Below, piece by piece: positions 1-9,120 of a DNA stretch of 48,222 nucleotides. The stretch is from an uncultured Ellagibacter sp. (GTDB taxonomy: Bacteria; Actinomycetota; Coriobacteriia; Coriobacteriales; Eggerthellaceae), in contig NZ_CAKTTZ010000014.1 in the NCBI RefSeq assembly GCF_934617235.1, positions 1 through 48,222 of the forward strand, in the 5' to 3' direction. The notes beneath the pieces were generated by a model. It searched no databases, was not told the DNA's origin, and saw only the letters and a list, made by a program, of their open reading frames with translations. Numbering within the stretch: position 1 is the first letter of the stretch; the number at the start of each line of letters is the position of its first letter. A program made the translations under genes and the position numbers.

Positions 1-2
1 CG

Positions 3-230
3 CTGGGGCTGGCCGCTCCGCTGGACTTTGATCGCGTAGCGGCAAAAACCGAACCGTTAATCGCCGAAGCTATCGCCAGGGGCTTCGGGGATAACCAGGG
101 TTACGGGGTTGTCAGGTTGCAGGCTCATGTCCCACTTATCCAGTATGGCGAAAGCCGCAGCCCCTCCATCGCCATGTCTCCCTTGTCAAAAGATGACAGC
201 TGCCGATTTGAGCAAGCGGTCGGGGAGTAG
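3..230 (+). CDS. possible 3' end of an unrecognised gene (partial)
   Basis: A frame open from the first bases of the window to a TAG at 228-230 encodes about 75 residues. GC-rich codons in this stretch look like those of the coding regions further on, and base composition drops sharply to AT-rich right after the stop, as expected at a gene end. The residues (including a LDFDRVAAKTEPLIAEAI stretch) do not bring a family to mind. It could equally be a chance open frame, because no start is visible. No function is proposed. Confidence 0.35.
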   Translation: MGLAAPLDFDRVAAKTEPLIAEAIARGFGDNQGYGVVRLQAHVPLIQYGESRSPSIAMSPLSKDDSCRFEQAVGE

Positions 231-439
231 TAACTGCACCTGGTATCAAAAGTGCAAAATAGTAAATAATTGGATTTCGTTAGTTGAACAGGACTATTTT
301 ACTGCTATCTTCTATCGTTCAATTCTCCGTAGGTCGCTAAAGGAAAATAATAAAAACAGTAGTGCCCTGATTACAAATCATATAAAATGACATATTTGCA
401 ATGCGTGATTTCCATATGGTTGCTAACTGGGGGGTATCT
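231..439 (+). promoter_or_regulatory. AT-rich intergenic region with candidate promoter for the surface protein
   Basis: This region is much richer in A+T than its surroundings. A TTGAAC at 284-289 is followed after 16 bp by TATCTT at 306-311, a plausible sigma70-type pair, and a second TATAAA lies at 381-386. The translation signal is a run of six G at 429-434, five bases before the GTG at 440. An upstream in-frame ATG at 401 has no ribosome-binding site and would spoil the signal peptide. The promoter is assigned by eye only. Confidence 0.35.
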
Positions 440-3400
440 GTGAATAAAAACGCGCTTCAACGAGCGATGAGCGTCTTGCTTTCTGCAGCGCTTGTGATTT
501 CGTTTGTTCCTGCTCAAGGCCTTGCAGAGTCGGTTGCTTTTGCGGGTTCAAGTCCTGAAGCCGGCGCTTCTGGCGGCGAACGGCTCGGCGACGGGACCGG
601 CTCCCTGGCCGCCGCTCCGAGTGCTTCTGAGGAATCGGTTGATGAAGGCGCATCCGCTGGCGAGCAGTCCGATGGCGGACCTGGAGCGACTGCGCTTGCA
701 AACGACGCTGCGGTAGCCTCTGCATCCGAAGCTTCCGAATCTGATGGGGCCGACGAACCCGCGCCTGCAGCGCACGCTACAGCTCCCCTCGTCAATATTG
801 TCGAGGCGGATGCCGCCGGCAACCCTCATGCGCAGATGTATACCACGCTGCTTGACAAGGACGGAAAGGTCGTGGACACAAACGACCCCAATCGCGCGGT
901 CGACCAGCGTTATAAGCCCGTCGAGCAAGGCGGGGAAGGCGCCGGCCTCTCGAAGGGCGATGGCGTGACGGTTCATTTTCGCATGGCTGCCATAACGCCG
1001 AACAACGCCGACGGCGAAGGCACGGGCGTCCAAGAGGACACGACCTACTCCATGGAACTTCCCTGGCAACTCGTTGCCGCCAAGCAGGACAAAAGCGGAA
1101 ATAAGCTCGTCGACCCCGATGTTCCGCTTAACTTCTTCAATTCTGGGGACATGACTGCCAAGGGCGGCGTTTACTCCAGGCTCGGCTCTGATGGAGCCCC
1201 GCTTGCGAACAGCACGGGCGACCCCCTCTACGAGCTTCGCATCGACTTCGCCAATGTTGCCGATCGCGTGGATATTGCCGGCGAGTTCCAGTACACCACT
1301 ACGGTAAGCCAGAATGTTACCAGCGGCAGCACCGTCTCCCTCACCTATGTTCCCGGTGGTACTGTGAGCTTCAAGGTGAACGACGACCCCACTCCTGGCA
1401 TTGACGGTGAGTACGGGGCTGCCATCAGCGCGGGCTCCGGCGGCCCCACATCATATTATGTGTACACCTCGCTTTCCAAGAACGCTCCGGAGGGCTCGGC
1501 AGACGACGTCTTTGCCTACAAGAATGCCAGAATTTCGCTCGACGACAACATGGGCGTGTGGGTTGACGAGAGCGCCTGGGCGCAAACGGCTCCTGCCGAG
1601 GGCAACGTCTTCAACGCTTACGGGGACAACAGCGGTCCTTATTTCTCGCTTGGCGTAACCTATGCCGAGAAGACCGAGGGTGGCAGCAACAAGAGCGCTT
1701 GGGTGACCGCCAATCCGTCGAACATCATCGAAAACAGCAACGGCAAGACCGTGGTCCGCTTTTCCCTCGACGGGCTTCAGGTCGATGTTGCATTCTCTGC
1801 CGCTGACGCCCTTGAAGGGTCGCTCATCCGCACGGATCATCAATCCTATATCGCCAAGGGCTTCACGCTAAGCGTCACCGACGGCGCTGGCAACGAAGCG
1901 AAGGGCATCAAAGCCCTGAACCTTTATGTGCCCACGGTTCTTGCAGGTGACTACGCGGGAACCTGGATGAACGCGCAGCTTTCCCTGCATGCCACTGCCG
2001 ACTCCCTCAATGCGCTTGATGCCACGGGGTCCCTCAATACTGACCTTGGGCGGTTTGAACAGCCGGATGGAAGCACGGCAACTTTCAATCCCGCTTCGGG
2101 CCTCGAATTCGTCAATTCTGCGGTGTGCACGTGGCTCGGCACGAATACCAGCTCCTACAGAGGCAATTACTACTGGCTTGATTTCGACCCTGCGGTGTAC
2201 AACGACACAGGCGTGAACTTCTACGCCTCTATGGCTTCTTTCCTTCCGGGCAAGAAGCTGGAGTCGGACTATCGCTGGCTTGACAATTCGGGTGGCTACG
2301 TGATGAACGATGGCACGGCTTCCACCTTCATGACGGGCGGTGCCGGTCCCGGCACGCAGATCGTCGGCATGACGGGCTCGAACTATTGGCAGTTCATCGG
2401 CACGGTGTCCGTGGGCCAGGTTAAGGGCGACTCCAACCTGGTTTCCAATTCCTGCTTCGCTTCAGGCAACGACGGTGGATCACGCGGCGATGCCAAGCTG
2501 CAGTACCAGCTGAAGAAGGTGTTTGCCGACGCAGACTCAAGCCAGCAGCTTGTGGTGTATCGCAGCGTCGATCAGAACGGCAACCTGGTGCGCAATTCCT
2601 ACGGCGACGTGATGTACATCGTGGTAGACCCGCGGACCAACGCCAACGCCCAGCGACAGCAGGAAATCAGCGGCCAAAACTGGTACAACTATCGCGACGA
2701 GCGCAGCAACAACATGGAAAGCGCCAAGGGAGGCTCTTGGCGCCTGCACGTGTTCAATGCTCCCCAGTCCTCCCTCCAGATGACGTTCCCGCAGTACGAG
2801 GGTTCTTTCGACGTGAGTGACCAGGCCCGCTCGGGTAAGCACATTGCCGACCGGGTGCAGGTGGGCAACGGCTCCTTCAACGCGGAGTCGCGTACCGCGA
2901 AGGAGATTTCCTATGGCGTGGGCACGCAGCAGTCTTCCTACATGAATGCCGAGTGGGTGGATGACACCACTATCTTTTGGTCCATGACGATGAACGTCGA
3001 CAACTGGCAGAGGTGGACCGATGGCAAGCTCTACGTGAGTGCCGACAGGCCTCTTCAGGTCGTTTCGGCACCCAGCGGCGTAAAGGTGAGCGGCAAAGAT
3101 GTAAGCAGCGGATACGCGTTCGCGAAAACTTCGAACGGCTGGGAAAGCGTCGCGTCAGGTATGAGCACGGGCTTTTACCAAGCATCCTGGGACCAGATGT
3201 GCGATGGCACCACCATCGAGCAGAAGAGCGGGAACAATAACTTCTCGATCCGCATCGAAAGAAATGCCTTCGATGTGGATTCGACAACGGGGAGCAAGAC
3301 CATTACCGTGGGCTTTTTCACCAAGGTGACCGATCGCTCTGTGCAGTCCGACGGCTCGTTCAAGGCAACGGCGCAGCTTGTGTGCCATACGGGTGACGCC

Positions 3401-6400
3401 ACGCTTATTGCGGGCAACGGACATAACAACTGGCCTGGGTATTCGAGCTATGCGAGTTCGCTTGGTCAGTGGGCCTATCGCGTGAGCGCGACAGGTGCGA
3501 CGCATACGCCCAGCCTCTACAAGTACAGCAATGAGGCCGCGTCCGCATCCGACCCCGCCAATATCGCCACCTCTTGGACGCTTGTGGCAAACAACTTCAA
3601 CATGAGCGGCAACTACACCACGCATACGAGCTCGCCGCTGGTTAATGCCTACTATGGCGGCTGGACTGGACGCTTCACCATCGGTGACACGATGAACGGC
3701 TCCAAGGTGACGGATGCCGATGGCAACGAGGTCAACGTGGATGCGGGCAAATACACGCATGTCACGCGAATGTTCCCGAGCAAATACCCAAGCGTGAATG
3801 AGAATCGCAACGGTGGCGGCTGCGGACCCATCCCGTCAAAGGACATGGGCGGCGATGCGTGGGAGAAATACGTTGACGGCGCATGGAAGACCACGAACCC
3901 CGTTAACTGCTATTGGGATGCCGACGTCCCTGGCGTGTACCGCAAGATTCTGACGACCAGCTCGGGCGGAGGTACGGCTAACTCCGAGGCCAATCCCATG
4001 GCGGTCTACGTTTATTACGCGGGCAACATGACAGACTCTATTTCCAGCACGGTGGGCGGCAGCACGTTGAGCTCCGTCGGCGCCAATGTCGGCGACCCAG
4101 CATACTCCACCAGCTCGCTTGCTATCGAATACCGCGGCCTTGAGCAAGTGGTGAGCGTTGGAAATAACGATCAGCTCGATTATCAGACCGAGCTTGATAC
4201 CAAGGAACTCGTTGCAGCCGCAGCGGCAGCCCAGGGCAAGGCTGGCGTTGATGCCGCAACAGCGCTTTACAACGTTGAGCTCAAGAATGCAGCAGGTTTT
4301 GGCACGTGGCGCGTTACGAATAAGGACTCTGCCATCTCAACGGTTAGCAAAGCCGTGACGGCAGGCCTTTCCATTAAGAAGGAAGCTACTGGCCCCGCCG
4401 CCGCAAACGATGACAACGGTGGTCTCTATGCAAGCTATAAGATCGATACCCAGGTGGGCTTCTCGCCCTCCGCGTTTGTCAACATCGAAGATCACATCTC
4501 TAAGGTCGTTGACTCGGGCAACACTTCGAATGGCTCCGATGCGGTGACGTATGATGTTTCCGACATCGCAACGACCACGCAGCAAGACAAGGACGCTGTT
4601 GCAGCACTCAAGAAAGCCACTTCCCTTAAGAACCTTAAGGTAACCGTTACCGAGCCAGGCCAGCCCGAACAGGTAATCGGCACCTATGATGAAGAGACGG
4701 GGACCTTCACATTCAAGGATGGTTGGAAGTCTTCGGTCTTGAACTTTGGCGATTATTCTGAGCAGCCCGGTTCGCTCTTCAACGGTCAGATTAAGCGAGA
4801 TGAGGACTCGGACGGCAATCCGCAGCTACTCTCTGCTCAGACCAAGATTAGCGTCACCTATGACCTCTACCTTGATATTGACGCTAAGGCCGAGAGCGAC
4901 ACAAGCTTCCGTGAAAGTGACTACTATCACGGCGGCGCGCTGGCATTGTTCAACCATGCTCAAGCGGAGCGCCCGTACGGGGTCGTAGACGGTACCGACG
5001 CCGCTTCCGCCGCTATTGCTGATGAAGACGTTTCCGCAGCTGGGGCAAGCCATGTGGGAGATATGTACGCCCAGGGCGTGGATGACGGCATTTCGCTTGC
5101 CGGCGGTGAGATCGACGGGAACAACGGCATGTTGCGCGTGTGGCCCGATGCAAATGTGCAGCGCGAGTTTCTCGCCGATCAGCTCGCGGCGAAGACCCCC
5201 GTCGCTGTAAGCGCCAATAAATCCCATATTGATTGGATGTTCTACGACTGGACAGGCACGCTGGGCAAAAATAAGCCGACCGTGAAGCTGGACGATATGA
5301 GCCGAGTCTTCGTTGATGACCTGTGGTCGGATGTCGACGGCATGGACGACGCCCAGAAACTTGCGATGCGCCAGCAGCTTGCCGACCTGCTCAACAAGCA
5401 CATTTCGATTAGCGATTTGAAGGTATACCTTGTGGGCGGCAATGAGAAGCCTGCTGTTTCGGAGAATCGAACCAACCTCGAGGGCAAAACCCCCATCTAC
5501 AGCATCGACGGGAAGCTTTCCTCCTCGAACGACGGTACTGGTACCGCAACGGACGGCAGGGCGATCGGTTTTACCTATCAGCAAGGCGGCGCGCTGACCG
5601 AGACCAACGAGCAGGGCGGCAAAGACGTCTACGCGGCTGGTCCGGGATTCACTATCACGGCGAGCGGTTTGCCTTTCGATAGCTACCTTGCGAGCACATA
5701 CTCCATGGACATCGACTGGCAAGGGTTTTACCAGGATGCTGCAGAGAAGGGCCTCCTCGATGGTGCGGGCAATGCCATGGGCACCAACCGTGCGCCGGAG
5801 CTGACCGTCAAAAACCAGGTCGTGGGCGACCGCAATCAGAAGGCGGATTCATCGGCCGGGAAAATCAAGATCGAGTCTGCGACCTTCGGCAAGTCCGTCA
5901 AGGACGTCGATGCTTCTGCCGGCACCGCTACCTGGCAGCTCTCTGCGAAGACGAGCGATTCGGTGGACCCCTCCGAGCTTGTGTTCAACGACGAACCCAC
6001 CTTCTCCGCGGACGATGAGGCTGCGGCAACGGCTGCCAAGAGCGCAACCACCATCGAAGACGTCGTAGTCTCGCTCGGCGGCACTGTTCTTTACGAAAAC
6101 GGCGCCCTGACCGACGAGGCGATCAATGGCGGCTGGACGACCGGCAATATGTCGGTTGCCATTGACGGCACGCGGCTCTCCATCGCGATCAAGAATACCG
6201 ACGGGGCGAAGGTTTTGGCTAAGGGGCAAAACTACGAGGTTACTTACCGAACGGTGCTCGATAAGAATGCGTTCGTTGCCGCGCTCGTGAAGGCGGGCGG
6301 CGCTGCTGCGAACGCCGCTTACCGAATCCAGAACGTTGCGAGCCTGTCTTCGGGCGGAGCGGTCCTTTCCGGCGGGTCGAACGCGAGCTTTGCGCCGAAC

Positions 6401-8071
6401 ATTCCGGTCACAGCGGAGAAGTCTGCCGCCACTACGCCGCAAGGCGGCCTCGAAACCCAGTCGGCATCGTTCACGGTGAAGGCGGGCGCAGGCGAGGCGT
6501 CGCGCGAGGACTTCACGCTCATCGACCAGATAACGTCGATGTTCGGCTATAACGATTCTGCGGCTGCAGCCCAAAAGGCCATGATGCTTTCGGCGCTTAC
6601 CGTCAAGGTGACGCTCGCCAATGGGGCGGAAGAGTCTTTCGACGCCGCGAAGATTGTGAACGGTGAAGTTGCCGGCGTGTCGCTCGCCATGGTGGACGGA
6701 AGTGAGCTTGCGCTTAACGTTCCGGGCACTTTTGGTAATGATCGCGGTTGGAAGTTGACGTTCGACAAGCTTCCGGCGGGCGCGACGGTAGTCGTCGACT
6801 ATACGTTGACGGTCGACCGTGCGGCATACGTCGCTGCGGGCGGTGACCTCGATAGTGTCGTCACTTTCCGCAACGCTTTCACGGTGAGCACCGCCGATGG
6901 CTCTACCGCCGCGGATTCCTCGACCGGACAGGTTAAGGTCCAGCCCGATGTCTCGAAGAAGGGCATCGTCTCTTCGGGTAAATCCGAGGACGGGAACCCC
7001 CTCATCAACTGGTCCGTGGACGTGCGCCTGCAGCAGATCTTCGGCGCCGTTGAACTTTCCAGCCTTGAGACGGCAAGCGTCAAAGATGTGCTTGACCAGC
7101 GTTTGAGGTATCTGGGCGTCTCGGTTGAGGACAGCCGCACCACGCTTGCTGGAACGACGGTTGCCCCGCTTGAAGAGGGTCGTGATTACGAGGCGAGCTT
7201 CGACGAGGCGACGCGCACCCTTGAGGTGAAGATTAAGAACCCCTCGGAGCATCCCGACGTGCGCGTTACGATTAAGACCGAGGTAGTGGGCTCAGTCGAC
7301 GGCATTGGCAACTCTGTGGACGTGTTCGTGGACGGCCAGTACAAGGGCGGGAACAAGACAGAGGTCAAAGACGATCTTGTCGTCGTCACCGAGTACGGAT
7401 CGGTAGTTTCCGCCAAGGCGCCTACGTGGTCGGCGACCGCTCTCAAACTGGTCGACGGCGGCAAGGGCGAAACCCCTGCAGGTGCTTTCACCTTCTCGCT
7501 CGTGCAGGTTGACGAGAACGGGAGCCCCATCGAGGGCGGGCAGAGCGCCGAGGCGGCAAACGACGCCGACGGAAAGATTGCGTTCGACGGCATCACGTAC
7601 GGGCCGCGCAACATCGCTGGCACGTATTGGTACCAGATGACCGAGAAATCCAGCGACGAGCTCGCCGCGATTTACCACATGGACGAGTCGGTGAAGACCA
7701 TCAAGGTTGTTCTTCAGAAGGGAGCGGACGGCGACTATCTGATCTCAAGCGAAGTGCTGGACGGCGGTGATGGAGTTTCGACTGACTCCGTGGTCTTCAA
7801 TAACGAGACCATCCCCGAGGTTCCCGACAACCTGGACAAGCCGGTCAACCCCGGTGAGCCTGAAGGGCCTGAGGCTCCCGACAACCCCGAGACTCCCAGC
7901 AAGCCGGGGGCTCCCGATGTCCCGGCTGTCCCCGAGGCGCCTGAAGCTCCTAGCGATGAACATTCGCTTTCCAAAACTGGCGATGCCGCGCCGATAGCGC
8001 CGCTGCTCGCCCTTGCGCTCGGTGGTTTGGGGCTGGTGGTCGTATGCGTTCGTCGCGTTCGCAGGGAGTGA
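440..8071 (+). CDS. very large LPXTG-like sortase-anchored surface protein (adhesin/pilin-type)
   Basis: A cell-wall-anchored surface protein of about 2,543 residues. The N-terminus from the GTG has a basic n-region, a hydrophobic core (MSVLLSAALVISFVP) and an AQGLAES cleavage region, followed by ~100 residues of Ala/Ser/Glu/Gly-rich linker. The bulk is a series of beta-rich modules. The section at roughly residues 2317-2455 (from TWSATALKLV, with AFTFSLVQVD and WYQMTEKS, to VVFNNE) looks like the Spy0128/FctA isopeptide-linkage pilin domain. A Pro/Glu spacer rich in PEAP/PDNP repeats follows. The C-terminus has an LSKTG sorting motif at residues 2510-2514, a hydrophobic segment and an Arg-rich tail (RRVRRE). 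Known family behaviour suggests host or mucus attachment with intramolecular isopeptide crosslinks. The ligand is unknown. No sortase gene lies in the window. Confidence 0.9.
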   Translation: MNKNALQRAMSVLLSAALVISFVPAQGLAESVAFAGSSPEAGASGGERLGDGTGSLAAAPSASEESVDEGASAGEQSDGGPGATALANDAAVASASEASESDGADEPAPAAHATAPLVNIVEADAAGNPHAQMYTTLLDKDGKVVDTNDPNRAVDQRYKPVEQGGEGAGLSKGDGVTVHFRMAAITPNNADGEGTGVQEDTTYSMELPWQLVAAKQDKSGNKLVDPDVPLNFFNSGDMTAKGGVYSRLGSDGAPLANSTGDPLYELRIDFANVADRVDIAGEFQYTTTVSQNVTSGSTVSLTYVPGGTVSFKVNDDPTPGIDGEYGAAISAGSGGPTSYYVYTSLSKNAPEGSADDVFAYKNARISLDDNMGVWVDESAWAQTAPAEGNVFNAYGDNSGPYFSLGVTYAEKTEGGSNKSAWVTANPSNIIENSNGKTVVRFSLDGLQVDVAFSAADALEGSLIRTDHQSYIAKGFTLSVTDGAGNEAKGIKALNLYVPTVLAGDYAGTWMNAQLSLHATADSLNALDATGSLNTDLGRFEQPDGSTATFNPASGLEFVNSAVCTWLGTNTSSYRGNYYWLDFDPAVYNDTGVNFYASMASFLPGKKLESDYRWLDNSGGYVMNDGTASTFMTGGAGPGTQIVGMTGSNYWQFIGTVSVGQVKGDSNLVSNSCFASGNDGGSRGDAKLQYQLKKVFADADSSQQLVVYRSVDQNGNLVRNSYGDVMYIVVDPRTNANAQRQQEISGQNWYNYRDERSNNMESAKGGSWRLHVFNAPQSSLQMTFPQYEGSFDVSDQARSGKHIADRVQVGNGSFNAESRTAKEISYGVGTQQSSYMNAEWVDDTTIFWSMTMNVDNWQRWTDGKLYVSADRPLQVVSAPSGVKVSGKDVSSGYAFAKTSNGWESVASGMSTGFYQASWDQMCDGTTIEQKSGNNNFSIRIERNAFDVDSTTGSKTITVGFFTKVTDRSVQSDGSFKATAQLVCHTGDATLIAGNGHNNWPGYSSYASSLGQWAYRVSATGATHTPSLYKYSNEAASASDPANIATSWTLVANNFNMSGNYTTHTSSPLVNAYYGGWTGRFTIGDTMNGSKVTDADGNEVNVDAGKYTHVTRMFPSKYPSVNENRNGGGCGPIPSKDMGGDAWEKYVDGAWKTTNPVNCYWDADVPGVYRKILTTSSGGGTANSEANPMAVYVYYAGNMTDSISSTVGGSTLSSVGANVGDPAYSTSSLAIEYRGLEQVVSVGNNDQLDYQTELDTKELVAAAAAAQGKAGVDAATALYNVELKNAAGFGTWRVTNKDSAISTVSKAVTAGLSIKKEATGPAAANDDNGGLYASYKIDTQVGFSPSAFVNIEDHISKVVDSGNTSNGSDAVTYDVSDIATTTQQDKDAVAALKKATSLKNLKVTVTEPGQPEQVIGTYDEETGTFTFKDGWKSSVLNFGDYSEQPGSLFNGQIKRDEDSDGNPQLLSAQTKISVTYDLYLDIDAKAESDTSFRESDYYHGGALALFNHAQAERPYGVVDGTDAASAAIADEDVSAAGASHVGDMYAQGVDDGISLAGGEIDGNNGMLRVWPDANVQREFLADQLAAKTPVAVSANKSHIDWMFYDWTGTLGKNKPTVKLDDMSRVFVDDLWSDVDGMDDAQKLAMRQQLADLLNKHISISDLKVYLVGGNEKPAVSENRTNLEGKTPIYSIDGKLSSSNDGTGTATDGRAIGFTYQQGGALTETNEQGGKDVYAAGPGFTITASGLPFDSYLASTYSMDIDWQGFYQDAAEKGLLDGAGNAMGTNRAPELTVKNQVVGDRNQKADSSAGKIKIESATFGKSVKDVDASAGTATWQLSAKTSDSVDPSELVFNDEPTFSADDEAAATAAKSATTIEDVVVSLGGTVLYENGALTDEAINGGWTTGNMSVAIDGTRLSIAIKNTDGAKVLAKGQNYEVTYRTVLDKNAFVAALVKAGGAAANAAYRIQNVASLSSGGAVLSGGSNASFAPNIPVTAEKSAATTPQGGLETQSASFTVKAGAGEASREDFTLIDQITSMFGYNDSAAAAQKAMMLSALTVKVTLANGAEESFDAAKIVNGEVAGVSLAMVDGSELALNVPGTFGNDRGWKLTFDKLPAGATVVVDYTLTVDRAAYVAAGGDLDSVVTFRNAFTVSTADGSTAADSSTGQVKVQPDVSKKGIVSSGKSEDGNPLINWSVDVRLQQIFGAVELSSLETASVKDVLDQRLRYLGVSVEDSRTTLAGTTVAPLEEGRDYEASFDEATRTLEVKIKNPSEHPDVRVTIKTEVVGSVDGIGNSVDVFVDGQYKGGNKTEVKDDLVVVTEYGSVVSAKAPTWSATALKLVDGGKGETPAGAFTFSLVQVDENGSPIEGGQSAEAANDADGKIAFDGITYGPRNIAGTYWYQMTEKSSDELAAIYHMDESVKTIKVVLQKGADGDYLISSEVLDGGDGVSTDSVVFNNETIPEVPDNLDKPVNPGEPEGPEAPDNPETPSKPGAPDVPAVPEAPEAPSDEHSLSKTGDAAPIAPLLALALGGLGLVVVCVRRVRRE

Positions 8072-8074
8072 AGC

Positions 8075-8109
8075 ACCGCCCTTCTTCGGGTATGCGGTTT
8101 TACTCCGCA
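8075..8109 (+). terminator. candidate terminator after the surface protein
   Basis: Four bases after the stop codon, ACCGC pairs with GCGGT (8094-8098), with an inner CCC/GGG, and runs into TTTT. An overlapping alternative, TGCGG/CCGCA (8093-8109), is also possible. The short stem keeps confidence moderate. Confidence 0.5.
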
Positions 8110-8242
8110 GCAAGGACGCCCATATGCCGATCAAAGCGGTTCGTTTCCGGCGCGGTTGGCGGAGAACCCTTGGATCACCCCTTTTCGAGCCGCCCGCTTC
8201 GAACCCCGACGGAAACCTGGGAGTGATTAAAGGTGAGACCTG

Positions 8243-8286
8243 CGGTTTCGTGAATCAATTGAGTCATTCCCGAAACCGTGAATCAA
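8243..8286. repeat. inverted repeat with embedded direct repeat
   Basis: CGGTTTCG at 8243-8250 and CGAAACCG at 8271-8278 form a perfect 8-bp dyad around a 20-base spacer. Each arm is followed by the same GTGAATCAA (8250-8258 and 8278-8286). It lies between two convergent genes, so an operator for either is unlikely. It could be an RNA hairpin or a remnant of a mobile or repeat element. No T-run follows on either strand. Confidence 0.5.
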
Positions 8287-8384
8287 GGGGCCTGATTTGC
8301 CTGGATTGCGCACGAATCAGCCTTTCGGTGGCATAGTCCGACACGAATTGGCAGCACCCGTACTGGATTAGTCGCTGAGTGGGA

Positions 8385-8411
8385 ATAGAACAGACGTTCT
8401 ATATAATAGAA
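8385..8411 (+). promoter_or_regulatory. SOS-box-like dyad overlapping a TATAAT promoter element
   Basis: ATAGAAC-AGAC-GTTCTAT at 8385-8402 is a perfect 7-bp-arm dyad containing GAAC-N4-GTTC, the core of the LexA box of Gram-positive bacteria and actinobacteria. It overlaps a consensus TATAAT at 8402-8407 and a second dyad, TTCTAT-ATA-ATAGAA, at 8397-8411. No good -35 is seen. The + strand downstream (to 8551) holds no sizeable reading frame, so the product would be a small RNA or an antisense transcript into the FMN reductase gene. LexA control is an inference from the motif. Confidence 0.5.
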
Positions 8412-8425
8412 TAGTACCGGACTGC

Positions 8426-8453
8426 GAGCGCGGATTCGATCGAAGCCGCGCTC
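8426..8453. other. perfect 8-bp stem-loop in convergent intergenic region
   Basis: GAGCGCGG (8426-8433) and CCGCGCTC (8446-8453) pair perfectly around a 12-base loop. It lies about 20 bp after the TATAAT at 8402, so it would sit near the 5' end of any transcript from there. On the minus strand it could end the FMN reductase operon, but no T-run follows either way. Confidence 0.45.
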
Positions 8454-8551
8454 CCTGTTATAAGAGCGGTTGAAGTTCTTTAGATTTGTTCCATGGGACG
8501 CAAGTTACCCCCCCGATAAACGGCGGGCTCGATAGCGCTTGACGGGCCGGA

Positions 8552-9094
8552 TTACACTTGCCGCCCGAATTCTCGCGCTGCCGCCATGAGCTCTTCGCGG
8601 TCAGCCGCCTCGTTGGGCCCGGTGACGCCTCCGCTCGAGAGCAGGCCGCCGAAGGAGGCCTTTGGGAAGCACTCTATCCAGCCTTGCAACCCCCGGGCCG
8701 CTCGTTCGGCAACGTCGTCGCCCTCTTCGGCAGAGGCCGTGATCAGGCACACACTCCTAAACTTGTAGTCGCTTATGTATAGCGGATTGCAGCGGTCGAG
8801 GAAGACCTTCATCTGGCCGCTCATCTCGTAATAGTAGATGGGCGTCGCGAAAACTATCGCATCTGCCTCGCGCACCTTTCCGATCAAGGCGCCCATGCCG
8901 TCGCGAATTACGCAGCTGCCCGTCTTCTGGCAGGCCAGGCATCCGCGGCAGAACCCGATTTCTCTCCCTGCGAGCGACACGAACTCGACTTCGTTGCCCG
9001 CCTCGAGCACACCGCGCTCAACTTCGCGCGCCATGATCTCCGAATTGCTGCCTTTGCGGATGCTGGTTGAAACGATCAAGACCTTCTTGCTCAT
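8552..9094 (-). CDS. NAD(P)H-dependent FMN reductase / iron-sulfur flavoprotein family
   Basis: A 180-residue flavodoxin-fold protein. The N-terminal strand KVLIVSTSIRKGSNSE is the FMN phosphate-binding segment of the NADPH-dependent FMN reductase family. FCRGCLACQKTGSC is the compact Cys cluster typical of iron-sulfur flavoproteins, and FATPIYYYEMSGQMKVFLDR is the conserved flavin-contact helix of the family. The ATG at 9094 is preceded by GAGGGA. It is the last gene of a four-gene minus-strand operon, 26 bp after the truncated hydrolase. It probably reduces flavin or a small quinone-like substrate in the cytoplasm. The substrate is unknown. Confidence 0.85.
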   Translation of the reverse strand: MSKKVLIVSTSIRKGSNSEIMAREVERGVLEAGNEVEFVSLAGREIGFCRGCLACQKTGSCVIRDGMGALIGKVREADAIVFATPIYYYEMSGQMKVFLDRCNPLYISDYKFRSVCLITASAEEGDDVAERAARGLQGWIECFPKASFGGLLSSGGVTGPNEAADREELMAAAREFGRQV

Positions 9095-9120
9095 CGTGAT
9101 TTTCCCTCGCCACCGTTCGC

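Noticed and set aside
401..439. Start of the surface protein at the ATG at 401
   Set aside because: No ribosome-binding site. It would put 13 residues before the signal peptide, while the GTG at 440 has a G-rich site and normal signal-peptide spacing.
8150..8260. tRNA gene suggested by a TTCGAACCC-like word
   Set aside because: No acceptor, D or anticodon stems can be formed around it on either strand.
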